DNA of 30,065 nt from positions 1 through 30,065 of the forward strand of contig DATEOW010000108.1 of the NCBI GenBank assembly GCA_035273665.1, given 5' to 3'. This document shows, piece after piece, positions 16,939 through 23,747 of this stretch. Below the pieces are notes generated by a model. It ran no database searches. It saw only the letters and a list, made by a program, of their open reading frames with translations, and was not told the origin of the DNA. Origin of the DNA: DATEEW01 sp035273665. GTDB taxonomy: Bacteria; Pseudomonadota; Gammaproteobacteria; Burkholderiales; SG8-39. Every line of letters starts with the position of its first letter. Position 1 is the first letter of the stretch. Position numbers and translations under genes: made by a program.

Positions 16939-16978
16939 ATACGGGTTATTTCTTCCTTACACAACGTTCCAACCGTTC
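16939..16978 (-). promoter_or_regulatory. weak candidate nuoA promoter
   Basis: Reading the minus strand, a TTGGAA-like -35 followed after about 16 bases by AATAAC gives a four-of-six match to each sigma-70 hexamer, upstream of nuoA. It lies next to the tandem CGTTCCAAC repeat. The match is poor enough that nuoA may instead be transcribed through from tpiA-secG-tRNA. Confidence 0.2.
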
Positions 16979-16986
16979 CAACGTTC
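16965..16986. repeat. tandem 9-base repeat next to the tRNA-Leu 3' end
   Basis: CGTTCCAAC occurs twice in direct tandem (16965-16973, 16974-16982), followed by a partial third copy. The unit pair also places AACGTT at 16963-16968 and 16980-16985, giving a six-base inverted repeat around an 11-base loop. It fills the first bases between the mature tRNA 3' end and nuoA, so it could be a tRNA 3' trailer hairpin or an operator. Its role is not known. Confidence 0.5.
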
Positions 16987-17071
16987 TGGTGCCGACGGCG
17001 AGACTCGAACTCGCACAGCTTTCGCCACTACCCCCTCAAGATAGCGTGTCTACCAATTTCACCACGTCGGC
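16987..17071 (-). tRNA. tRNA-Leu, anticodon GAG
   Basis: An 85-base class II tRNA read on the minus strand. The acceptor stem GCCGACG pairs with CGTCGGC, followed by A73 and an encoded CCA (16987-16989). The anticodon stem CTATC/GGTAG holds loop TTGAGGG, giving anticodon GAG, which reads CUC and CUU leucine codons. A variable arm of class II length and a T-loop TTCGAGT are present. It lies between secG and nuoA on the same strand, an order seen in betaproteobacteria, and is probably cut out of a longer transcript. Confidence 0.96.
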
Positions 17072-17106
17072 CTTGGGCCACCACGTTCCCCGCAGCGCGC
17101 CGGATT

Positions 17107-17472
17107 TTACTTCGGAACCTCATTCGTTTTCGAATCATTCGCCGGGACGGCAGGCGCAGCGCCCGGCGTCTCGACAGCGGGCGTAGCCGCCGGCGCGGAA
17201 AGAACTTCATCCACCGCCGAAGCAGCTCGCGGCTTGTTCGATGCGATGTACGCCAGCCCGATGCTGGTCAGAAAAAAGACCGTGACGAGTATGGAGGTGC
17301 TGCGCGATAAGAAGTTGGCCGAACCGGTTGCCCCGAAGAGGCTGCCCGAAGCGCCGCCACCGAAGGCCGCGCCCATCTCGGAACCCTTGCCTTGCTGCAA
17401 CAACACCAGGCCGATAATGCCGAGCGCCACAACCACGTGCAGCACAAGCATGATGGTGAACCACATATCCAT
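17107..17472 (-). CDS. secG: protein translocase subunit SecG
   Basis: SecG is the small auxiliary subunit of the SecYEG channel and stimulates SecA-driven export. The 121-residue protein has two membrane helices, about residues 3-24 and 58-78, joined by the conserved loop GLVLLQQGKGSEMGAAFGGG and SLFGATGSANFLSRST. A long Ala/Pro-rich cytoplasmic tail follows (APAATPAVETPGAAPAVP), common in this group. The start is ATG at 17472 with AAAGGGA upstream at good spacing; an ATG two codons later is an alternative. It begins 11 bases after the tpiA stop, so the two share a transcript. Confidence 0.96.
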   Translation of the reverse strand: MDMWFTIMLVLHVVVALGIIGLVLLQQGKGSEMGAAFGGGASGSLFGATGSANFLSRSTSILVTVFFLTSIGLAYIASNKPRAASAVDEVLSAPAATPAVETPGAAPAVPANDSKTNEVPK

Positions 17473-17483
17473 GTCTATTCCCT

Positions 17484-18233
17484 TTAGGCTGCTGCGCAGA
17501 TCGCGAGAAAATCTTCCGCGACGAGCGAAGCGCCACCAATCAAACCGCCATCCACATCGTGCTTGGCGAATAATTCCTTCGCATTACCAGGCTTGACACT
17601 GCCGCCGTAGAGCAGTTGCAGCGCCTGCGCAATTGCCGCGTCCTTTGCCGCAACGCGTTCACGGATGAACTTGTGAACCGCCTGCGCTTGCTCCGGTGTC
17701 GCCGTTCGGCCGGTACCGATCGCCCATACGGGCTCGTATGCAATGACCGCCCGACCAAAAGCCGCTATCCCGGCGGCCTCAATGACTGCATCCAATTGCC
17801 GCGCGACCACCGACTCGGTGGCATTTTGTTCGCGCTCTGCCAGTGTTTCACCTACGCACAGAATCGGAATCAGGCCGGCGCGTTGCGCCGCGACGAATTT
17901 ACGCGCAACTTGCGCATCCGACTCGGCATACAAAGCACGACGCTCCGAATGCCCGACAATCACATAACGACAGCCAAAATCCTGCAACATTCCCGCCGAT
18001 ACTTCGCCTGTGTAGGCGCCCGATTCATGCTCGCTCAGGTTTTGAGCGCCCAACCCGATACGCGAACCGTCCAATAACACTCCGGCCTGCTGCAAATACG
18101 GGAAAGGCACACAAACGGCGATGCTGACATCCGGAATACCGGCTGCACCCGCTTTAAGGGCTTGAAGCAAAGGCGGATTGGCAGCCATGCTGCCATGCAT
18201 TTTCCAGTTCCCTGCGACCAACTTGGTGCGCAT
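17484..18233 (-). CDS. tpiA: triosephosphate isomerase
   Basis: TpiA interconverts dihydroxyacetone phosphate and glyceraldehyde-3-phosphate in glycolysis and gluconeogenesis. The 249-residue TIM barrel shows all catalytic residues: Lys11 (GNWKM), His95 (VGHSERR) and Glu167 (AYEPVWAIGTG), with the phosphate loop LYGGSVKPGN and GLIGGASL near the C-terminus. The start is ATG at 18233 (MRTKLVAGNWK), matching the family. It is the first gene after the 243-base spacer and probably heads a tpiA-secG-tRNA-nuo transcription unit. Confidence 0.98.
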   Translation of the reverse strand: MRTKLVAGNWKMHGSMAANPPLLQALKAGAAGIPDVSIAVCVPFPYLQQAGVLLDGSRIGLGAQNLSEHESGAYTGEVSAGMLQDFGCRYVIVGHSERRALYAESDAQVARKFVAAQRAGLIPILCVGETLAEREQNATESVVARQLDAVIEAAGIAAFGRAVIAYEPVWAIGTGRTATPEQAQAVHKFIRERVAAKDAAIAQALQLLYGGSVKPGNAKELFAKHDVDGGLIGGASLVAEDFLAICAAA

Positions 18234-18250
18234 CGCCTAAGCTCGCAACA

Positions 18251-18303
18251 AAACCGCAGGATTGTACCGTTTGCCCCTATATGGGGTCAACGAAACCGCA
18301 GGA
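18251..18303. repeat. 11-base direct repeat flanking the candidate tpiA promoter
   Basis: AAACCGCAGGA occurs at 18251-18261 and again at 18293-18303, 42 bases apart from start to start, which is about four helical turns. One copy overlaps the end of the proposed -10 and the other sits just upstream of the proposed -35 of tpiA. The placement suggests a paired operator, but no regulator is known to me for this sequence. Confidence 0.5.
18261..18290 (-). promoter_or_regulatory. candidate sigma-70 promoter for tpiA (and secG, tRNA-Leu, nuo)
   Basis: On the minus strand TTGACC (18285-18290) and TACAAT (18261-18266) each match five of six bases of the sigma-70 hexamers. The spacer is 19 bases, longer than the ideal 17, which lowers confidence. 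The predicted start near 18254 gives a leader of about 20 bases before the tpiA ATG at 18233. The spacer holds the CCCC/GGGG inverted repeat around TATAT. Confidence 0.45.
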
Positions 18304-18330
18304 AATCAGGGACTAGCGAAGATCATGAAG

Positions 18331-18362
18331 AGGCGCTCGCACGAAGGCGCTCGCACAAAGGC
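18331..18362. repeat. tandem 14-base repeat in the pstB-tpiA spacer
   Basis: AGGCGCTCGCACGA (18331-18344) is followed at once by AGGCGCTCGCACAA (18345-18358), one mismatch, and then AGGC. It lies in the 243-base gene-free spacer 18234-18476. The rest of that spacer holds the tpiA promoter candidate near tpiA and GC-rich inverted repeats near pstB (CGCTC/GAGCG at 18432-18447), with no gene that I can support. Confidence 0.5.
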
Positions 18363-18476
18363 CTGTATTTACGCGTTCCCGCGAAGTGCAAACAGCGGCA
18401 CTCCCCCAGTTCGAATCGCGGTTCCCGATATCGCTCGAATGGGAGCGAGTCAGCCTCCCCGGGATGGGTGGGCGTT

Positions 18477-19265
18477 TTAGCCAAAACGCCCGGTGATGTA
18501 GTCTTCCGTCTGCTTTTTCTTCGGCTTGATGAAGATATTGTCCGTGACGTCGAACTCAATGAGCTCGCCCAGGTACATGTAGGCGGTGTAATCGGAGACG
18601 CGCGCGGCCTGTTGCATGTTGTGCGTCACGATCAGGATGGTCACCTTGTGTTTCAGATCGGCGATCAATTCCTCAATACTTGCGGTGGCAATCGGATCGA
18701 GCGCCGAGGTCGGTTCATCGAACAACAAAATCTCCGGATCGGTCGCCAGCGCGCGTGCGATACACAAACGCTGCTGCTGACCGCCCGAAAGATTGAAAGC
18801 CAGATCGTCGAGCCGATCTTTCACTTCTTCCCACAAAGCAGCGCCGCGCAAGGCGGTTTCCACGCGTTCTTCGATTAAGCGGCGTTTGCGTTCGCCGCGA
18901 ACCCGCAAACCGTAAGCGACGTTCTCGAAAATCGATTTCGGGAAGGGATTCGGTTTTTGAAAAACCATGCTGATGCGCATGCGCACTTCGATGGGATCGA
19001 CTTCTTTCGCGAGAAGATTCGTATCGTCCGGAAATAGCCGGATATCGCCTTGATAGCGATTGCCGGGATACAAGTCGTGCATCCGGTTGAAGCAACGCAA
19101 GAAGGTAGATTTGCCACAGCCTGAAGGTCCGATCAAGGCCGTCACTTTTTTATCGTGAACCGGCATATTCAGGGTCTTCAGCGCATGGAAACTGCCGTAG
19201 TGAAAATTGAGGTTCCGGACCTCGGCTTTGAGCGGTTTCTCGGCGAGGGTTGCGGTATCGGACAC
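18477..19265 (-). CDS. pstB: phosphate ABC transporter ATP-binding protein
   Basis: PstB is the ATPase of the high-affinity phosphate importer. The 262-residue product has Walker A GPSGCGKST at 46-54, the Q-loop VFQKPNPFP, the ABC signature LSGGQQQR at about 159-166, Walker B ILLFDEPTSALD at 179-190 and the switch His in VTHNMQQ. The C-terminus KKKQTEDYITGRFG is nearly invariant in PstB. I chose GTG at 19265 because AAGGAA at 19272-19277 stands six bases upstream. An ATG at 19286 overlapping the pstA stop would add seven residues but has no binding site. No phoU follows; the next gene is tpiA. Confidence 0.97.
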   Translation of the reverse strand: MSDTATLAEKPLKAEVRNLNFHYGSFHALKTLNMPVHDKKVTALIGPSGCGKSTFLRCFNRMHDLYPGNRYQGDIRLFPDDTNLLAKEVDPIEVRMRISMVFQKPNPFPKSIFENVAYGLRVRGERKRRLIEERVETALRGAALWEEVKDRLDDLAFNLSGGQQQRLCIARALATDPEILLFDEPTSALDPIATASIEELIADLKHKVTILIVTHNMQQAARVSDYTAYMYLGELIEFDVTDNIFIKPKKKQTEDYITGRFG

Positions 19266-19271
19266 GGTCGA

Positions 19272-19277
19272 TTCCTT
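19272..19277 (-). promoter_or_regulatory. ribosome binding site that decides the pstB start
   Basis: AAGGAA on the minus strand, six bases before GTG 19265. The competing ATG at 19286 lies upstream of this site and has no purine-rich stretch of its own. Confidence 0.6.
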
Positions 19278-19279
19278 GA

Positions 19280-20209
19280 TTACCATTTGATGTTTTTGCG
19301 CAAACGATAGCGCAGCCAGATTGCCAAGCCGTTCATTGCGAGTGTCATGAGCACCAGTACAAGACCGGCCGCCGCCGCGTTTTCCTGAAAAGCCGCTTCG
19401 GGCCGCGAGGTCCAGTTGAACATCTGGATTGGCATGACGGTAAAGGGCGAAAACAGCCACTCGAAATTGATATATGGCGGCTCTGTTTGCACAGGGCTCG
19501 GTGGAAGGAAGGCAATGAAAGTCAGCGCACCGATGGTGATGATAGGCGCTGTCTCGCCGATAGCGCGTGCCATCCCGATGATTATTCCCGTGAGTATCCC
19601 CGCCGATGAATAAGGCACGATGTGATCGCGCACGGTTTGCCATTGGGTTGCGCCCAAGGCGTAAGCACCCTCGCGAATCATTTGCGGAATGCCGCGTATC
19701 GCTTCTCGCGTCGCCACGATCACGACCGGAAGTATCAACAAGGCCAGCGTGAGGCCTGCGGACAGGATGCTCTGCCCGAAACCGAACTGGTAGACGAATA
19801 GCCCCAGTGCGAGCAGGCCGTAAACAATGGAGGGCACGCCGGCCAGATTGGTGATGTTGATTTCGATGACATCCGTCACCCAATTCTTTCGCGCGTACTC
19901 CTCAAGATAAATTCCGGAGGCGACACCGATAGGCACGGCGACAAGCGCCGTCACCAGCATGACCAGAGTCGAACCCACCCACGCCGACAGGATGCCTGCC
20001 TGTGCGGGGCGTCGTGAAGGAAAGTTGGTGAAGAAATCGAGATCCAGACGGTGAAAACCGTTCAGCATCATTTCGGCGAACAAAGTAGCGAAGGTCAAGA
20101 TACCGACCATGAGCGCGAACAAACCGCACAGCGCGAAAATCAAATCCCAACGCTTGTGCTTGACGATAATGTCGCGGATTTGCTTAACCTTTGGTGCCGC
20201 GTCGTGCAT
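19280..20209 (-). CDS. pstA: phosphate ABC transporter permease PstA
   Basis: PstA is one of the two membrane permeases of the Pst importer. The 309-residue protein has six helices, with a short basic cytoplasmic N-terminus. The EAA loop that docks on PstB reads REGAYALGATQWQTVRDHIVPYSSAGILTG at about 185-214, followed by MARAIGETAPI. The start is ATG at 20209, which shares a base with the pstC TGA (TGATG), so translation is coupled. The stop overlaps the upstream ATG option of pstB. Confidence 0.96.
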   Translation of the reverse strand: MHDAAPKVKQIRDIIVKHKRWDLIFALCGLFALMVGILTFATLFAEMMLNGFHRLDLDFFTNFPSRRPAQAGILSAWVGSTLVMLVTALVAVPIGVASGIYLEEYARKNWVTDVIEINITNLAGVPSIVYGLLALGLFVYQFGFGQSILSAGLTLALLILPVVIVATREAIRGIPQMIREGAYALGATQWQTVRDHIVPYSSAGILTGIIIGMARAIGETAPIITIGALTFIAFLPPSPVQTEPPYINFEWLFSPFTVMPIQMFNWTSRPEAAFQENAAAAGLVLVLMTLAMNGLAIWLRYRLRKNIKW

Positions 20210-21171
20210 CAATAAACTTCCCTGAAACGTTTGCGCAGTATGTGACCGAGTATATTGAAGGTGAGGGTCAACAGCATCAAAGTCAGGCCGGCCGCAAAAA
20301 TCGTTTGATAACCAATCGAACCATGCGGCAAATCACCGAGCGCTACCTGCACAATGTACGCAGTGATGGTCGCCGCGGGCTCGGTGGGATTGAATGTCAA
20401 ATTCGGCTGCATACCCGCTGCGACTGCGAGAATCATTGTCTCGCCGACTGCGCGCGAAATTCCGAGGATGTACGCGGAAGCCAATCCTGAGAAAGCCGCC
20501 GGCACGACCACTTTCACTGCGGTCTGGAAGCGTGTCGCGCCCATGGCATAGGAGCCTTCGCGCAAACTCATGGGAACAGCCCGCATCGCGTCTTCGCTGA
20601 TCGAGCTTACATAAGGGATGATCATGATGCCCATGACAATGCCGGCGGACAACAAGTTAAAACCCGGCAGCTCGGGGTAAATCTTCTGCAAAATCGGGGT
20701 CACGAACAGCAAGGCGAAGTAACCGTAGACAATCGTCGGTACGCCACCGAGCAGTTCAAGCAAGGGCTTAGCAACCTCACGCAATTTGAACGGCGCGAAT
20801 TCGCTTAAATAAATGGCGATGATGGTGCCAAGCGGGATGGCGATTGCCAATGCGACCGCCGAACTGGTCAGCGTTCCTGATAACAAAACCATGATGCCGA
20901 AATGCGCATCGTCGAACAGCGGCGTCCACTGCGTATCCGTCAAAAAATCGATAATGGAAACTTTGCTGAAGAAGACGACCGATTCACTCACCAGCACATA
21001 CACGATACCGACAGTGGTCACCACCGACACAGAGGCCGCCAGAAAAAGGATCGCTTCGATCGCCTTTTCCGTCCATATGCGCCGACGACGCTGCGCAAGA
21101 CGCGCGCTGGTGGAACCGCTTGAGGTATAGGACACTGCCGGGGCCAGGCCGCTCTGGGAGACAGCGGACAT
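20209..21171 (-). CDS. pstC: phosphate ABC transporter permease PstC
   Basis: PstC is the partner permease of PstA. The 320-residue protein has a hydrophilic N-terminus of about 35 residues rich in Ser, Thr and Arg, then six helices. The EAA-type loop is LREGSYAMGATRFQTAVKVVVPAAFSGL, followed by SRAVGETMI; LGGVPTIVYGY is also conserved. The start is ATG at 21171 (MSAVSQSGLAP); a TTG six codons upstream (21189) is in frame. Neither has a good ribosome binding site, so expression may be lower than that of pstS. Two hairpins lie between it and pstS. Confidence 0.95.
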   Translation of the reverse strand: MSAVSQSGLAPAVSYTSSGSTSARLAQRRRRIWTEKAIEAILFLAASVSVVTTVGIVYVLVSESVVFFSKVSIIDFLTDTQWTPLFDDAHFGIMVLLSGTLTSSAVALAIAIPLGTIIAIYLSEFAPFKLREVAKPLLELLGGVPTIVYGYFALLFVTPILQKIYPELPGFNLLSAGIVMGIMIIPYVSSISEDAMRAVPMSLREGSYAMGATRFQTAVKVVVPAAFSGLASAYILGISRAVGETMILAVAAGMQPNLTFNPTEPAATITAYIVQVALGDLPHGSIGYQTIFAAGLTLMLLTLTFNILGHILRKRFREVY

Positions 21172-21204
21172 TATTTTATCGGGACGCAAGTTTAGCCTAG
21201 ACGA

Positions 21205-21221
21205 GCGCGCTTGAGGCGCGC
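21205..21221 (-). other. hairpin 2 in the pstS-pstC spacer
   Basis: GCGCGC and GCGCGC enclose a five-base loop, giving a six-base GC stem. No T-run follows on the minus strand, so it is unlikely to be an intrinsic terminator. It lies between the longer hairpin at 21233-21261 and the pstC start. Confidence 0.5.
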
Positions 21222-21232
21222 AGGCAGTGAAG

Positions 21233-21261
21233 GCGGACGGGAGATGAGGCTTCCCGCCCGC
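21233..21261 (-). other. hairpin 1 just after pstS (possible mRNA 3'-end stabiliser)
   Basis: A 10-base stem (GCGGGCGGGA with TCCCGTCCGC, one G-U pair) closes a nine-base loop, starting eight bases after the pstS stop on the minus strand. There is no T-run, so a processing or stability element fits better than a terminator. In binding-protein transporters such elements often let the periplasmic protein be made in excess of the membrane subunits; that role here is inference. Confidence 0.6.
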
Positions 21262-21268
21262 AAAGGGG

Positions 21269-22261
21269 TCACAGCTTCGCTTCGCGTTTCAGTAGTTCGT
21301 CGATGGTGACACCGACTTCCGCATGGCCACCGAAGACCGTGCCCTTCTTGCCCTTATTCACATGCTCGAGCGCGCTTTTGTAGGCCGAATCAGGCAGTGG
21401 CACGTATTTCACCTCTCGCGCCAGCGTTGCCGCATTCTTCAGATAAAAATCCACGAACTCGCGCACTTCCGGCTTCGCAAGGGAAGCAGCGTTGATATAA
21501 ATGAAGATCGGCCGCGCCAAGGGTGAATAGGTCCCCTTGATGACGGCGTCCAGTGAAGGCTCAACCGCTTGCCCTTTTTCGTTCACTACAGGGACGGCTT
21601 TGAGCTTGTCTTTGTTCTCGATGTAGTAGGCATACCCAAAGTAACCCAGCGCGTTGATGTCGCGCGACACGCCCTGCACCAAGACGTTGTCATCTTCCGA
21701 GGCAGTGAAATCGCCCCGACTTGATTTGGCTTTCCCCACAACCGCTTCAGTGAAGTAATCGAAGGTGCCCGAATCGGCCCCGGGGCCAAACAGTTTCAGC
21801 GGCGCATCCGGCCATGCCGGATTGATTTGATTCCAACGCATTACCGTGCCTTGCGACGCCGGCTCCCACATTTTTTTCAGCTCGGCGACGGTGACGCTCT
21901 TGATAAAGGTGTTTTTTGGATTGATGACAATCGTGAGCGCGTCGAACGCCACCGGCACCTCGTAGTATTCGATGCCTGCTGCTTTGCAGTCCGCCATTTC
22001 CTTTTCGAGGATGGGCCGTGACGCATTGGATACATCCGTTTCACCGCGACAGAATTTCTTGAAGCCGCCGCCTGTGCCGGAAATTCCGACGGTCACTTTG
22101 ACTTTGTGTTTCTTCGCGTTTTGAAAGTCCTCGGCCACCGCCTCGGTGACGGGAAAGACGGTACTGGAACCGTCGACTTTGACGATCTGGGCGTGCGCTG
22201 CCTGGGTTGCCGCGGCGGCCAATAATGCAACCACCACAGCTTGAATCTTGACTCGTTTCAT
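21269..22261 (-). CDS. pstS: phosphate-binding periplasmic protein
   Basis: PstS captures phosphate in the periplasm and hands it to PstCA. The 330-residue precursor has a signal peptide, about residues 1-24 (MKRVKIQAVVVALLAAAA, then AHA before the cleavage). The mature part begins with the phosphate-site strand VKVDGSSTVFPVTEAV, followed by ISGTGGGFKKFCRGETDVSNASRPI, which holds the Ser, Thr and Asp ligands typical of the family. The start is ATG at 22261 with GAGGAG five bases upstream; an open frame continues further up to 22339 but has no signal peptide. It is the first gene of the pst operon, after a PHO box. Confidence 0.97.
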   Translation of the reverse strand: MKRVKIQAVVVALLAAAATQAAHAQIVKVDGSSTVFPVTEAVAEDFQNAKKHKVKVTVGISGTGGGFKKFCRGETDVSNASRPILEKEMADCKAAGIEYYEVPVAFDALTIVINPKNTFIKSVTVAELKKMWEPASQGTVMRWNQINPAWPDAPLKLFGPGADSGTFDYFTEAVVGKAKSSRGDFTASEDDNVLVQGVSRDINALGYFGYAYYIENKDKLKAVPVVNEKGQAVEPSLDAVIKGTYSPLARPIFIYINAASLAKPEVREFVDFYLKNAATLAREVKYVPLPDSAYKSALEHVNKGKKGTVFGGHAEVGVTIDELLKREAKL

Positions 22262-22278
22262 GAGTTCTCCTCGTAACG

Positions 22279-22298
22279 CGGCAATCGCTTTTTTGCCG
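22279..22298 (-). other. hairpin at the predicted 5' end of pstS mRNA
   Basis: CGGCAA and TTGCCG enclose an eight-base loop. The predicted transcription start is near 22299, so this hairpin would form almost at the first base of the mRNA and end six bases before the GAGGAG ribosome binding site. Such a 5' stem can slow mRNA decay. Confidence 0.4.
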
Positions 22299-22305
22299 TG
22301 CTCGA

Positions 22306-22339
22306 AGTGTAGGCCGGATGTATTACAGAAACATGACAA
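22306..22339 (-). promoter_or_regulatory. PHO box and -10 of the pstSCAB operon
   Basis: On the minus strand TTGTCAT (22333-22339), a four-base spacer GTTT, and CTGTAAT (22322-22328) form an 18-base PHO box; each half matches six of seven bases of CTGTCAT. Ten bases downstream is TACACT (22306-22311) as the -10. This is the usual layout in which PhoB replaces the -35 contact. The site lies between glmM and pstS. It predicts induction by phosphate starvation. Confidence 0.75.
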
Positions 22340-22375
22340 ACACCAAGCCGCTCATGCAAACCTTAAACCTAGCTT

Positions 22376-23725
22376 TCAGGCCGCGGCACGCTCCACACAC
22401 TTGGCCAATTCCTGCGCCAGGCTTTCGACCTCTGCGCCGTTCTCGCCTTCGACCATGACTCGCAACAGCGGCTCCGTACCGGAAGGGCGAAGAAGCAGGC
22501 GACCGCGCTTACCGAGTTTTGCTTCCGCTTGGCTGCAAGCAAGCGCGATCGAATCATGCTTTTTCCAGTCGAAACCGCGTGCGACGCGCACATTCACCAA
22601 TTTTTGGGGATACAACTGCAGCCTGCCCGCGAGTTCTTCAAGCGTCCGCTCTTCCTCACAAACGGCCGCGAGAACCTGAAGCGCTGAGACAATCCCGTCG
22701 CCGGTCGTGTGTTTATCGAGGCAAATGATATGGCCGCTGTTTTCACCCCCCAGCGTCCAGCCTTTTTCCTGGAGCAGCTCCAACACGTAGCGGTCGCCGA
22801 CTTTGGCGCGCGCAAATTGAACGCCCAATTCCTGCAAAGCGACCTCCAATGCAAGATTCGTCATCAACGTACCGACGACACCACCGACGTCGCCGCGTTT
22901 CGCTCGCTGACTGACGATGACATAAAGCAGCTGATCGCCGTCGTATAGTTTTCCCTTCGCATCGACCATCATCAGTCGATCGCCGTCGCCATCCAGAGCG
23001 ATACCGAGATTCGCACCGTGCTGCACGACCGCTTCGCTCAAGGATTGTGGATGCGTGGCACCCACTCCGTCGTTGATATTGATACCGGTCGGCTTATCGC
23101 CTATCGCGATGACTTCCGCCCCGAGTTCGTGAAATACATGCGGCGCGATGTGATAGCCGGCGCCATGCGCGCAATCCACCACGATTTTCATGCCGCGAAG
23201 GTCAAGGGCATTCGGGAAAGTACTTTTACAAAATTCGATATAACGGCCCGCGGCATCTTCGATACGACGCGCTCTTCCCAACTCCGCGGAGGGCCTGCAC
23301 ACGAGCGGATGGTCAAGGGCATCCTCGATCTGCTGCTCGACCGCATCAGGAAGCTTGCCACCGTCCGCCGAGAAAAACTTGATGCCGTTGTCGGCGTAGG
23401 GGTTGTGGGAGGCGCTGATCACAATACCCGCCTGCAGACGGAGCGCGCGGGTCAAGTAGGCGACACCGGGTGTCGGCATGGGTCCGCACAACATCACATC
23501 TACACCGGCGGCAGCGAGTCCAGCCTCCAGTGCGGCCTCCAGCATGTAGCCCGAAATGCGCGTGTCTTTACCGATCAATACCGCCGGATGCTGCGCGTCC
23601 TTCATGCGTCGTTCGACCAGAACTTCACCCGCGGCGAAGCCCAGATGCAACATGAACTCGGGGGTGATGGGCGCCTCGCCTACTCGCCCTCTGATGCCGT
23701 CCGTACCAAAATATTTTCTGCTCAT
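22376..23725 (-). CDS. glmM: phosphoglucosamine mutase
   Basis: GlmM converts glucosamine-6-phosphate to glucosamine-1-phosphate for UDP-GlcNAc, peptidoglycan and lipopolysaccharide. The 449-residue protein has the N-terminal KYFGTDGIRG, the active-site serine Ser106 in ISASHNP, the metal loop DGDGDR at 245-250, the sugar-binding loop GGENSGH and the C-terminal phosphate loop RPSGTEPLLRVMVE. The start is ATG at 23725 with AGGAG upstream; the frame extends up to 23899 but overlaps folP. The gap to folP is 22 bases. Confidence 0.98.
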   Translation of the reverse strand: MSRKYFGTDGIRGRVGEAPITPEFMLHLGFAAGEVLVERRMKDAQHPAVLIGKDTRISGYMLEAALEAGLAAAGVDVMLCGPMPTPGVAYLTRALRLQAGIVISASHNPYADNGIKFFSADGGKLPDAVEQQIEDALDHPLVCRPSAELGRARRIEDAAGRYIEFCKSTFPNALDLRGMKIVVDCAHGAGYHIAPHVFHELGAEVIAIGDKPTGININDGVGATHPQSLSEAVVQHGANLGIALDGDGDRLMMVDAKGKLYDGDQLLYVIVSQRAKRGDVGGVVGTLMTNLALEVALQELGVQFARAKVGDRYVLELLQEKGWTLGGENSGHIICLDKHTTGDGIVSALQVLAAVCEEERTLEELAGRLQLYPQKLVNVRVARGFDWKKHDSIALACSQAEAKLGKRGRLLLRPSGTEPLLRVMVEGENGAEVESLAQELAKCVERAAA

Positions 23726-23747
23726 TCTTCTTTCTCCTCTCAGGGAT

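Noticed and set aside
18400..18450. GTTCGAATC, which resembles a tRNA T-loop
   Set aside because: The flanking bases do not form a T-stem on either strand and no acceptor or anticodon stem can be found, so there is no tRNA or clear tRNA relic.
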